Positions 16,730 to 24,067 of a stretch of DNA of 51,694 nucleotides are shown here, piece after piece. A program made the translations under genes and the position numbers. The notes below the pieces were generated by a model. That model saw nothing but the letters and a program-made list of their open reading frames with translations, was not told the origin of the DNA and did no database searches. The stretch comes from Treponema sp. UBA1793 (lineage in GTDB: Bacteria > Spirochaetota > Spirochaetia > Treponematales > Treponemataceae): assembly GCA_002314445.1 (NCBI GenBank), contig DCFX01000029.1, positions 1-51,694 of the forward strand, given 5' to 3'. The stretch's first letter is position 1; the number at the start of each line of letters is the position of its first letter.

Positions 16730-17429
16730 AAAAAGTTTCGGAGAGCTGCAGGTTATTAAAGACGTTTCCATTACCGTTAAACGCGGCGAGGTCCTCAGTA
16801 TCATAGGACCGTCAGGTTCCGGTAAGAGTACATTCCTCCGGTGCCTCAATGCGCTCGAAACGTCTGACAGCGGAACTGTCGAAATAGATGGAAATGTCAT
16901 TACAAAAAAGCACGCTAATATTAATAAAATCAGAGAAAATATAGGTATGGTGTTCCAGCAGTTCAATCTGTTTCCGCACCTTACTGTACTGGGAAACGTC
17001 ATGCTTGCTCCTGTCGACCGCAAACACTGTACAAGGACTGAAGCAGAAGCGCTGGCTGCTAAACTGCTTAAGCAGGTCGGACTGGATGACAAAGCGGAAA
17101 GTTATCCCAGACAGCTTTCCGGCGGACAGCAGCAGCGTGTTGCCATTGCACGTGCGCTTGCAATGGAACCTGCCCTTATGCTGTTTGATGAACCGACTTC
17201 CGCTCTTGATCCTGAGATGGTCGGTGAAGTACTTGAAGTTATGAAAAAGCTTGCACAGAACGGTATGACAATGATTGTCGTTACCCATGAAATGGGATTT
17301 GCCCGTGAAGTTTCAGATCATGTGATTTTTATGGACGGCGGCTACATTGTCGAACAGGGAAAGCCGGAAGACGTATTCGGTCATCCCAAAGAACAGCGCA
17401 CAATAGATTTCCTGAACAAAGTGTTATAA
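16698..17429 (+). CDS. polar amino-acid ABC transporter ATP-binding protein
   Basis: ATPase subunit of the importer, 243 residues, GlnQ type. Walker A is IGPSGSGKSTF, Q-loop VFQQFNLFPHLTV, signature LSGGQQQRVAIARAL, Walker B LMLFDEPTSALDPE, and H-loop VVTHEMGFA. AAAGGAG lies 8 bases before ATG 16698, inside the permease gene. A strong inverted repeat follows about 40 bases after the stop and probably ends the operon. Confidence 0.97.
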   Translation: MEQMVKVTNLKKSFGELQVIKDVSITVKRGEVLSIIGPSGSGKSTFLRCLNALETSDSGTVEIDGNVITKKHANINKIRENIGMVFQQFNLFPHLTVLGNVMLAPVDRKHCTRTEAEALAAKLLKQVGLDDKAESYPRQLSGGQQQRVAIARALAMEPALMLFDEPTSALDPEMVGEVLEVMKKLAQNGMTMIVVTHEMGFAREVSDHVIFMDGGYIVEQGKPEDVFGHPKEQRTIDFLNKVL

Positions 17430-17467
17430 TAACTGCGGCACAAATAAAAAATATGCGTGCTGTTAAT

Positions 17468-17501
17468 AATAAATGGCTGCCCGGACCGGCAGCCATTTAT
17501 T
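17468..17501. terminator. bidirectional terminator hairpin
   Basis: AATAAATGGCTGCC (17468-17481) and GGCAGCCATTTATT (17488-17501) form a 14-bp stem with a 6-base loop. It lies between the convergent ABC operon and the chemoreceptor gene, and the A/T-rich stem ends provide a weak U tract in both directions. Confidence 0.8.
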
Positions 17502-17555
17502 CGTGAAAAGGGTTTAATACCCCGCTGCTTGCAGCGGAGTTGTTGATTGTTTTCC

Positions 17556-19847
17556 TTAAACTTTAAACCTTACAGTCTCCTGCACAAGCGAATCAATATG
17601 GCTTATGCTTTCCCTGCTTTTTTCCGCAACAATATTGATTTCCTGATTAATGTTTTCCGTTCCGGTCGAAATTTCTCCGATAGAATTCTGAATTTCTTCC
17701 GAAATATTGAGCAGTTCCTTCATGGTTTCCTGAACACGCCCTGCCTTTTTAGACATAGCCCCGGACGTTTCTGTAACCTGAGTACTAACAGCTTTCAGCC
17801 CGTCGATTGCAGACAGAATATGCCGGGAACCGGTGTTCTGTTCCAACATCGCCTGACTCACTTCCGTCTCCAATGTATCGACGTCGGTAATACCGTCAAG
17901 GATGCTGCTGAACGACGCTTCGGCTTCACCTGAAGCTTGAACAAGTTCTTCTATTATGTGCTTGATCTCCTTCAGTTTCGTGCCTGTATCATGGGACTGC
18001 TTCGCCGACTGTTCGGCAAGTTTCCGTATTTCGTCCGCAACAACGCTGAATCCGCTGCCGGAAACACCTGCATGAGCCGCTTCTATTGCCGCGTTCATGG
18101 CAAGAAGATTTGTCTGGGAAGAAATGCTTGCAATAGTATTATTCGTTTCCATGAGATTCGCCGACTGCTCGGAAATCATCATGACCTTTTCGGCAAACGA
18201 CTGCAGTTTATTCTTTCCGACCATTGTTACATCTTTCAGCTTTGAAAAATTATCGTGCAGGTGTTCCATTGTAGAAGACACGGAAGTAATGTTTCCCATC
18301 ATCTGTTCTATGGCGCTTGAAGAATTTGCTATAGCCTGATTCTGAGACTCTATCGTACTTTCCATACTGTTTATAAGAGATAAGATTCCCCGCATTGCTT
18401 CTTCGGAATTATCAACACACGAACCCTGACTTTCTATCTGAGATTTCATACTCTTGAGATTGGAGCTTATTTCATTCAACGATGCCGAAGAATTGACGGC
18501 GGACGCACTTAAATCCCTGATTGAAATTTCCAGGCCGGAACTTGCTTTCTTTACCGTATCAACAATAACTGCAAGTTTACCAACAAATTTATCATACGAA
18601 TCGGAAAGCAGACCGATTTCATCATTACGCTTCATGTTAATACGTTTCGTCAAATCCGCTTCACCTTCCGCAATAACAGAAAGCGTTGAAGAAACAGTCT
18701 TCACCGGTTTTGCAACCGAGCCGGCTCCGAACCAAAGCACTACGATACCGGCAAAAATTACGGCAATTCCAATTAACACCTGAAACAAAATTGATGCTGT
18801 ATTGCTTGCTGCAAGACTCTTGTTCATGGATTCTATCTGCGCAAACGCAATTTTGGACGGAACGCGGACTAGTACGGCCCACGGCTTTCCGGTCTGGCCG
18901 AGCTCTATCGGTGCCAGCGCAATTATTTCTCCGGTTCTGTCGTCGATCTTTGACAGCTTTCCGCCTTTCTGGACGGTAGCCAGCAATTCCCGTGAAATTT
19001 CGCTGGAATCAAAATACTGCTGACCAATTCCGTCAGGTTTACTGCTGTCTGCGACAATAAGTCCCATATTACTGACAATAATGACAGTACCTTTTCCCTC
19101 GAACAGACCGCGGCTGACGTTCTGAGCAAGCTGCTGTACGAAGTCGAGGTTATAATCGCAGCCTGCAACACCGTAAAATTTGCCGCCGGAAGAAATGGGG
19201 ACGGAAAAAGTTGCAAGCCAAACCTGTTTCCCCTGAACAATATACGGAATAGGATCAAGCACGCTCTCTTTATTATCGGCTTTAGGATTAATATACCATC
19301 CGCCCTTCAAAACACCGTTCGGATGTTTCGCATCGGTATCGTACTCAACAAGCGGTTGTACAGCAATTTTTCCGCTGCTGCTCCGCGTCCAGTACGGTGT
19401 AAACCGTCCGGTTTCTGCGTTATTTCCCCCTCCTGTACCGATATACCGCGAATCATTTCCGTCAATTGCATCAGGTTCCCAGCATGAATATGTACCGTTA
19501 AAATCTTCGTTGTTTTCAAGTACGTTCAGCAAAATGGCGTTTATCTGCTCTCTGCCGAATTTTACGGAACCTGATTTTTTTGTCAGGACGAATGTATCAG
19601 CCATGGTTCTTGCTGAATCAAGCGCCCTGTCGAACCTCGATCGTATAACACCGGCCTGTTCTCCTGCCAGATTTCCAAGATTTGCAAGAGTCAGCTCCTC
19701 TACAGAGCTTCCCACAGTTTTATTAACTTGCTTCAGGTTCCTGACAGATGAGATCACCTGCACGGAAATAAGAAGTATTGCAACAACAGCCAGACAAAGC
19801 CCTGCAAGTCCGGCAATGCGGACTTGGATTGAATTACGGGATTTCAT
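17556..19847 (-). CDS. methyl-accepting chemotaxis protein with dCache sensor
   Basis: Chemoreceptor of 763 residues. A first membrane helix (about 9-33) is followed by a large extracytoplasmic double-Cache domain (about 40-330) showing GTYSCWEPDA, FTPYWTRSSSG, the hinge VLDPIPYIVQGKQVWLATFS and the membrane-distal pattern KFYGVAGCDYNLD. The second helix (about 350-372) leads to a HAMP domain and the signalling region with tip SSQTNLLAMNAAIEAAHAG. AGGAGGAG precedes ATG 19847. It is a single-gene unit next to the amino-acid importer. Many dCache receptors bind amino acids, but I could not confirm the dCache_1AA ligand residues, so the ligand is unknown. Confidence 0.95.
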   Translation of the reverse strand: MKSRNSIQVRIAGLAGLCLAVVAILLISVQVISSVRNLKQVNKTVGSSVEELTLANLGNLAGEQAGVIRSRFDRALDSARTMADTFVLTKKSGSVKFGREQINAILLNVLENNEDFNGTYSCWEPDAIDGNDSRYIGTGGGNNAETGRFTPYWTRSSSGKIAVQPLVEYDTDAKHPNGVLKGGWYINPKADNKESVLDPIPYIVQGKQVWLATFSVPISSGGKFYGVAGCDYNLDFVQQLAQNVSRGLFEGKGTVIIVSNMGLIVADSSKPDGIGQQYFDSSEISRELLATVQKGGKLSKIDDRTGEIIALAPIELGQTGKPWAVLVRVPSKIAFAQIESMNKSLAASNTASILFQVLIGIAVIFAGIVVLWFGAGSVAKPVKTVSSTLSVIAEGEADLTKRINMKRNDEIGLLSDSYDKFVGKLAVIVDTVKKASSGLEISIRDLSASAVNSSASLNEISSNLKSMKSQIESQGSCVDNSEEAMRGILSLINSMESTIESQNQAIANSSSAIEQMMGNITSVSSTMEHLHDNFSKLKDVTMVGKNKLQSFAEKVMMISEQSANLMETNNTIASISSQTNLLAMNAAIEAAHAGVSGSGFSVVADEIRKLAEQSAKQSHDTGTKLKEIKHIIEELVQASGEAEASFSSILDGITDVDTLETEVSQAMLEQNTGSRHILSAIDGLKAVSTQVTETSGAMSKKAGRVQETMKELLNISEEIQNSIGEISTGTENINQEINIVAEKSRESISHIDSLVQETVRFKV

Positions 19848-19912
19848 AACTCCTCCTGCTAAAAAACACTAAACAAAAACGGGCAGCCTGAATCAGCAAT
19901 ACCCATCATAAC

Positions 19913-19941
19913 AGTATAGCTTTTTCTCTTGGACTTATCAA
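19913..19941 (-). promoter_or_regulatory. sigma-70-type promoter of the dCache receptor
   Basis: On the minus strand TTGATA (19941-19936), 17 bases, TATACT (19918-19913), about 65 bases before the receptor ATG. Each element matches consensus at 5 of 6 positions. Confidence 0.65.
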
Positions 19942-20051
19942 AAAGAGGGGATAGTATAACACAGGCAAACTGGTAATGCAAATAGTGGATAATTTATAAT
20001 CCCGGCTTCAATATGCATCGGGACTTGAGAAATAATCCAACATGGTTAAAT

Positions 20052-20083
20052 AAAAAAAGAGGTGTCCTTTTCAGACGACCTCC
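20052..20083 (-). terminator. terminator of the small hydrophobic peptide gene
   Basis: On the minus strand GAGGTCGTC, TGAAAA, GGACACCTC form an imperfect hairpin followed by seven T residues. The distal arm together with its T tract (CACCTCTTTTT) is also complementary to the gene's ribosome-binding region. Confidence 0.75.
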
Positions 20084-20100
20084 CTCTGATTTCACCGTGG

Positions 20101-20202
20101 TCAGATTGCCAGAAGCAATAAAAACGTCACAAGCGTAACTACTGACAGTAATAACGGTGGTATAACGGTTCCAACTTTTCTAAACCTTGAAAAACCAATC
20201 AT
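20101..20202 (-). CDS. 33-residue hydrophobic peptide, candidate type I toxin
   Basis: A small gene with unusually complete signals. An excellent Shine-Dalgarno (GAGAGGTGAT) stands before ATG 20202, the codons run to TGA at 20101, and a terminator follows. The peptide has a short basic N-terminus (MIGFSRFRKVG), two prolines, then a continuous hydrophobic segment (PPLLLSVVTLVTFLLLLAI), so it should insert in the membrane. The 5' leader AGAGGTG is perfectly complementary to CACCTCT at the 3' end and extends through G-U pairs. That 5'-3' closure is a hallmark of type I toxin mRNAs such as txpA, bsrG and aapA1. No antisense RNA promoter is convincing, so a toxin role is an inference; a small membrane regulator is an alternative. 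Confidence 0.6.
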   Translation of the reverse strand: MIGFSRFRKVGTVIPPLLLSVVTLVTFLLLLAI

Positions 20203-20232
20203 AAATCACCTCTCTCATCGAAGATATTTTAC

Positions 20233-20261
20233 ATCATAGCAAATACAACTTCTTAAGGCAA
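20233..20261 (-). promoter_or_regulatory. strong extended -10 promoter of the small peptide gene
   Basis: On the minus strand TTGCCT (20261-20256), 17 bases, TATGAT (20238-20233), preceded by an extended TGC element. The predicted start near 20226 gives a leader of about 24 bases containing the GAGGTGAT site. Confidence 0.75.
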
Positions 20262-20496
20262 TATAATTTATGGTTTTTGTTTATTTTTTGTCATTTTCTC
20301 AATTACATACTTTTTCTCTAAGTTTTCATTTTTTTTGAATTTGACAGTTTTTCTGCAAGTAATAACGAATTCAAGTAAAGACTACCACTTCATGTCTCAA
20401 AAATCGAAGCAAACACAACACGAACCGACAATCCGTCCGGATGAATGAGGAAATGCAGGTCTGACTGCATACTGCTGCAACAAACCTGCCGATTTA
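20262..20496. other. AT-rich non-coding spacer
   Basis: No gene is supported here. The left part is T-rich on the plus strand. A hairpin with arms GCAGGT (20455-20460) and ACCTGC (20484-20489) lies just after the lipoprotein gene on the minus strand and may end its transcript, but no clear U tract follows. A TTGACA at 20342-20347 with TAACGA 16 bases later could be a weak plus-strand promoter; nothing obvious lies downstream of it. Confidence 0.4.
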
Positions 20497-21048
20497 TCAA
20501 TCACTCAGCATTTTTCTGTATGAAATCTTTATGCTTCCATGCTCAGTTTTTACTTCATCGGTTCCCAGAATTCCACTGAATTTCTGCCCGGAGGTTGTTT
20601 CGTCTGTAAGCTCAGAACTTACAATGGAATTCTTCACTTCATTCCCTGAATCTGTGGCGTTTGTAATACTTCTGGGGGTTGTGTAGCTGTATAAAACAGG
20701 ACCACTCGAATACAAAAAAATGGTAAACCACGAATCATCTCCTGTTTCGTAATAAGTATCGCCATCTTTTACAGTTATTATATAGTACACATCCCATCCA
20801 GTATCATATACAGTCCGGTATTGCATATGATAGCTGCCGGGTTGGGTTGAAAAATATACATTGTTACAATAAGGAGACGGCGTAGAAGGATTATTATCAA
20901 TGAGATATACCAAAGAGTCTGACCAGTAATACCGCAAATAAGCATCACCTGCCGGCCCCGGGTAATCAGAATCATCGATTGATACAATACAACTTGTTAT
21001 GCAGATAATGCCTATAAGTCCGCAGATAATGCCGAAAAACTTCTTCAT
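20497..21048 (-). CDS. hypothetical lipoprotein
   Basis: 183 residues. A lipoprotein signal peptide (MKKFFGIICG, hydrophobic to ITSC) places lipidated Cys20 at the mature N-terminus. The mature part is rich in Asp, Ser, Tyr and Trp (GDAYLRYYWSDSLVY, DTGWDVYYIITVKDGDTYYE) with predicted beta structure and no motif I recognise. GGAGTAGGG precedes ATG 21048. It is a single-gene unit; surface or periplasmic location is expected. Confidence 0.8.
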   Translation of the reverse strand: MKKFFGIICGLIGIICITSCIVSIDDSDYPGPAGDAYLRYYWSDSLVYLIDNNPSTPSPYCNNVYFSTQPGSYHMQYRTVYDTGWDVYYIITVKDGDTYYETGDDSWFTIFLYSSGPVLYSYTTPRSITNATDSGNEVKNSIVSSELTDETTSGQKFSGILGTDEVKTEHGSIKISYRKMLSD

Positions 21049-21170
21049 TTTCCCTACTCCTCAAAATATAAGTATTCTTAATATTAGTATAATGATATAC
21101 AGACAGAAGAGCAATCAGTTTTATATTTTTTATAAGTATAAGAGATAATGAAGTTCTTCAGGACACCTGC

Positions 21171-22142
21171 TCAGTTGTACCGTGCAAGCGTTTTGTACAG
21201 AAGATCCATAAAACGCGGAAAATCAAGTTCCAGGCCGGCTTCTGCATTAGGCTTCTTTCCACATACAGGCATGGCGGGTATCCGGTTCAAATCAACAGCG
21301 GGGTCGGGAAAGCTCAAATGCCTGTAATCGCAGACAGTCATTCCCCTTGTATATTCTCCCTTCAATTCAATATCGATCCGCATCTCTGCGCCCCTGATTA
21401 GTGACGGATCTATAATCCATGCAGCGGCACATGCATCGTGCATAACAGCTCCCTGTTGTGACGTACATTGTTTCGTGGTACCGATAAAGAATTCTGTCAG
21501 CTCTGCTGCAAATACACCGGCCTTAGTTCCAATTTCACGGAATTTCCGTACATGCTCGTGCGTAAAACAGCACTGGCGTGTCAGGTTAAGCCCGGACATC
21601 TTAATGTGAACACCGGAATTGAACACTTTGTATGCAGCCTCCGGATCAACAAAGATATTGAATTCGGCAGCAGGAGTCCAGTTGCCGAATGTAACGGAGC
21701 CTCCCATAATACTGATTTCCTTTATGCGCCCCGCAATACGGGGCTCCCTGTTCAGTGCCGAAGCGATGTTTGTAAGCGGGCCTGTCGCAATAATCGTAAC
21801 ATCGTCCGTATGCATTATTGTATCGACAATAAAATCGACGGCATGTTCCTTCTGTGCTTTTATATGAGGTTCTGGAAGGACAGGGCCGTCAAGTCCGGTT
21901 TTGCCGTGGAACATGGGTGCCGTAACAAGAGGTGCAACAAGCGGACCGGCGTGCCCCGCATAAACAGGAACATCGGGCCGCTCAAGTACTTCCAGTACTT
22001 TTAAAGCATTCCTCGTCACATTTTCAAGCGTGCAGTTTCCGCCTATCGTGGTAATCCCCAATACAGCAAGATGCTGCAGTGCAAGTAAAATTCCGATTGC
22101 ATCGTCATGACCCGGGTCACAGTCCAGTATTACCTTTTTCAT
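21171..22142 (-). CDS. inosine-uridine preferring nucleoside hydrolase family protein
   Basis: Ribonucleoside N-glycosidase that hydrolyses nucleosides to base and ribose, 323 residues, full length. The calcium and ribose-binding motif is at the N-terminus: DCDPGHDDA with Asp7, Asp9, Asp13 and Asp14. Further family signatures are TIGGNCTLENVTRNALKVLE, IIATGPLTNIASAL, ISIMGGSV and the catalytic-region histidine in AVMHDACAAAWIID. GGAGC precedes ATG 22142. No signal peptide is present, so it is cytoplasmic and probably salvages imported nucleosides. It stands alone between a lipoprotein and a divergent esterase. Confidence 0.94.
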   Translation of the reverse strand: MKKVILDCDPGHDDAIGILLALQHLAVLGITTIGGNCTLENVTRNALKVLEVLERPDVPVYAGHAGPLVAPLVTAPMFHGKTGLDGPVLPEPHIKAQKEHAVDFIVDTIMHTDDVTIIATGPLTNIASALNREPRIAGRIKEISIMGGSVTFGNWTPAAEFNIFVDPEAAYKVFNSGVHIKMSGLNLTRQCCFTHEHVRKFREIGTKAGVFAAELTEFFIGTTKQCTSQQGAVMHDACAAAWIIDPSLIRGAEMRIDIELKGEYTRGMTVCDYRHLSFPDPAVDLNRIPAMPVCGKKPNAEAGLELDFPRFMDLLYKTLARYN

Positions 22143-22326
22143 TCTGTTATTGCTCCTTCATCAATTATTAATTTTCTGCCCTGGAAAATTCCATATACTG
22201 TACGACGGTATCCGGCATCTTGTCAGTATTGTGTCTCCATCCGTGAATTTCCGTATATTCAAAACAGCAAATTATCTTCTATAATAATAGATGTCATCTG
22301 CAGGTAATAATTCTGCACAGGAATCG

Positions 22327-22354
22327 TTGCAGATTATATATGGTACTGTATAAT
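22327..22354 (+). promoter_or_regulatory. sigma-70-type promoter of the exported esterase
   Basis: TTGCAG (22327-22332), 16 bases, and a perfect TATAAT (22349-22354), about 65 bases before the esterase start. Confidence 0.65.
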
Positions 22355-22419
22355 GAATATACGGCGTATGTATATATAGACCAGTATCAACAGTATTGTT
22401 TTGCCTTTTGGGAGATACA

Positions 22420-23208
22420 ATGAAACAAAAGATATCTGTATTTCTGTTACTGCTGGCAGGGAGTTCTATTCTGCTCCATGCACAAAATAAAACAGCTGCA
22501 GCCGGCGGTACTATCATCAGGGATACCTATTTTTCAACTACAACAAAAACAGACAGATATTGTAATGTGTATCTGCCTGAACAGTATGAAGAAACAAAAA
22601 AGTACAATGTTCTGTATGTATTGCATGGAATAGGCGGGACAGAGGACGAATGGCTTCAGTATGGTTCCCCGAAAGAAATCATGGACAGACTAACTAAAAA
22701 TAAATTGATTGAACCGATGATTCTTGTTTTTCCGAATGGGAGGGCAATGAATCCGGATTCCGTTCCACAGGATGTGTACGGACAGACTGCACAGGCAGCC
22801 TTTGCAAATTTTGAAAATGACCTCTTTAACGATCTCATCCCCTATATTGAAAAAAAATATGCAGTATACGGAGATCGGGCGCACAGGGGAATCTGCGGGC
22901 TTTCAATGGGCGGAGGGCAGTCATTAAATTTCGGGCTTGGACATCCTGATATGTTTTCATGTGTCGGAGCATTTTCACCAGCTCCCAATACAGACACCGG
23001 CAGATTCAAACTGGAAAAGACCAGTGAGCTGCCGTTAATCTGGATAGTATGCGGTAAATCGGACTCTCTGCTCTTCGTATCTGAAAAAGCGGACAGCTTC
23101 CTGACTGAAGAGAACGTGCCACACAGCTACAAAACAATTCCCGGAAATCACGACTGGAACGTTTGGAAATACGGTCTTGAAACATTTGTGCAGCTGATTT
23201 TCAAATAA
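22420..23208 (+). CDS. exported esterase, feruloyl-esterase/esterase-D-like
   Basis: Alpha/beta hydrolase of 262 residues with a cleavable signal peptide (MKQKISVFLL to about residue 22, LLHAQ). The catalytic triad is readable: Ser162 in GLSMGGG, Asp215 in CGKSDS, His244 in PGNHDW; the oxyanion region is LHGIGGTEDEW. This pattern is shared by bacterial feruloyl and acetyl-xylan esterases (XynZ and CE1-type). It probably removes acyl or phenolic esters from plant polysaccharides outside the cytoplasm. ATG 22420 is preferred over an upstream in-frame start because GGGAGA precedes it and the signal peptide begins there. Confidence 0.88.
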   Translation: MKQKISVFLLLLAGSSILLHAQNKTAAAGGTIIRDTYFSTTTKTDRYCNVYLPEQYEETKKYNVLYVLHGIGGTEDEWLQYGSPKEIMDRLTKNKLIEPMILVFPNGRAMNPDSVPQDVYGQTAQAAFANFENDLFNDLIPYIEKKYAVYGDRAHRGICGLSMGGGQSLNFGLGHPDMFSCVGAFSPAPNTDTGRFKLEKTSELPLIWIVCGKSDSLLFVSEKADSFLTEENVPHSYKTIPGNHDWNVWKYGLETFVQLIFK

Positions 23209-23240
23209 CCATAACGACCTCATGACCTGTGATACTGCAA

Positions 23241-23483
23241 TTACAGCGGGCAGGACGATTTTTCATCCGGTTCAGTGTAACCGCCCTGCATATAGTTGGC
23301 CTGATATGCCGCATTCAGGTCACGGAGTTCTTTTTTCCCGTCGATATACTGCTGATAATCTATTTCAAGTCCGCCGCAGGCACAGCAGCTTGAGCATAGG
23401 TCGCCGCAGTTGAATGATTCTTCAACTATCTTTTCGCGCTCTTCGGGAGTCGTATCTTTTATTAAAATGCTCTTGTAACTCAT
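23241..23483 (-). CDS. small Cys-rich protein, unknown function
   Basis: 80 residues, cytoplasmic. A cluster of six cysteines (FNCGDLCSSCCACGG, about residues 25-39) suggests metal or iron-sulfur binding. The rest is acidic and tyrosine-rich (IDYQQYIDGKKELRDLNAAY). No good Shine-Dalgarno is visible before ATG 23483, which weakens the call. Coding character is supported by the consistent amino-acid pattern. I do not recognise the family. Confidence 0.6.
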   Translation of the reverse strand: MSYKSILIKDTTPEEREKIVEESFNCGDLCSSCCACGGLEIDYQQYIDGKKELRDLNAAYQANYMQGGYTEPDEKSSCPL

Positions 23484-23563
23484 ACTGCTAATATACTATC
23501 AATCCGGTAGGAAATCAACTGAAAGAAAAATACACAACTTTTAGTAAGGAGTCTGCATGCCAT

Positions 23564-23602
23564 ACGGGCTGTCCTGAACATGTTACGTATAGGACAGCCC
23601 GT
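23564..23602 (-). terminator. terminator-like hairpin after the cystatin-like gene
   Basis: ACGGGCTGTCCT (23564-23575) and AGGACAGCCCGT (23591-23602) form a perfect 12-bp stem with a 15-base loop, 10 bases past the stop of the minus-strand gene at 23612. No U tract follows, so it may be a stabilising 3' hairpin. Confidence 0.6.
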
Positions 23603-23611
23603 GAGTACAAA

Positions 23612-23878
23612 TTACGGTGCAACCGGCTCAATCGCGGTAATGTGCGGCTCACCCGAAGGAGGAGCATAAACAGTAACTTTTGCAACAGTTACAGATGCAT
23701 CGGGTATAACTATTCTTGCAAGGCAGATATAGCAGAAATTCATTCCTGCAACAACCTGCTGTGCAGCAGCAATCGGCGTATATTTAACACCGGTAAAATG
23801 TTCCATTGCATTGTCAAATACCTTCTCCTGCTCTTCCGATATAGGAGAAACAAAATCAGACCATCCTCCTGTTTCCAT
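23612..23878 (-). CDS. small cystatin/stefin-like protein
   Basis: 88 residues. The start ATG 23878 is chosen because GGAGGG lies 8 bases upstream; a longer frame from 24037 adds an unlikely basic, Cys-rich extension. The protein carries the cystatin hallmarks: an N-terminal Gly-Gly (METGGWS) and the QxVxG loop at 41-45 (QQVVAGMNF), followed by beta strands ending in a GEPH turn. Cystatins and stefins inhibit papain-like cysteine proteases, and bacterial members are known. No signal peptide is visible, so it would act in the cytoplasm unless exported otherwise. Inhibitor function is an inference from the motif. Confidence 0.7.
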   Translation of the reverse strand: METGGWSDFVSPISEEQEKVFDNAMEHFTGVKYTPIAAAQQVVAGMNFCYICLARIVIPDASVTVAKVTVYAPPSGEPHITAIEPVAP

Positions 23879-24067
23879 AAACTGATCCCTCCATGCTGGA
23901 AAATTGTGAAAGCATACCGTATTTCTGATGCAGGGAAAGCAAAGTAAATACGTCGGAAAAACGGTAGTCATACCGACAGGCAGGCAATACCTGCTTCTAT
24001 AATATACAGTGTAAGACCGTTTCCGGCGCTTGTCCAAATTATTTCAATTTTTTTGCGGCTGACTGCA

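Noticed and set aside
19971..20000. Plus-strand TATAAT as promoter of an antisense RNA to the small peptide gene
   Set aside because: The -10 is perfect but the best -35 (TGGTAA) is poor and no downstream terminator is clear, so it is kept only as a suggestion.
20342..20369. TTGACA/TAACGA plus-strand promoter
   Set aside because: Nothing transcribed downstream can be recognised, and the lipoprotein gene lies in the opposite direction.
23879..24037. N-terminal extension of the cystatin-like gene
   Set aside because: The extra 53 residues are basic and Cys/Phe-rich without signal-peptide features, while a good ribosome site supports the start at 23878.
23884..24060. Possible attenuator before the cystatin-like gene (short CGGTA/TACCG stem followed by T residues)
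   Set aside because: The stem is only 5 bp and no alternative structure is evident.
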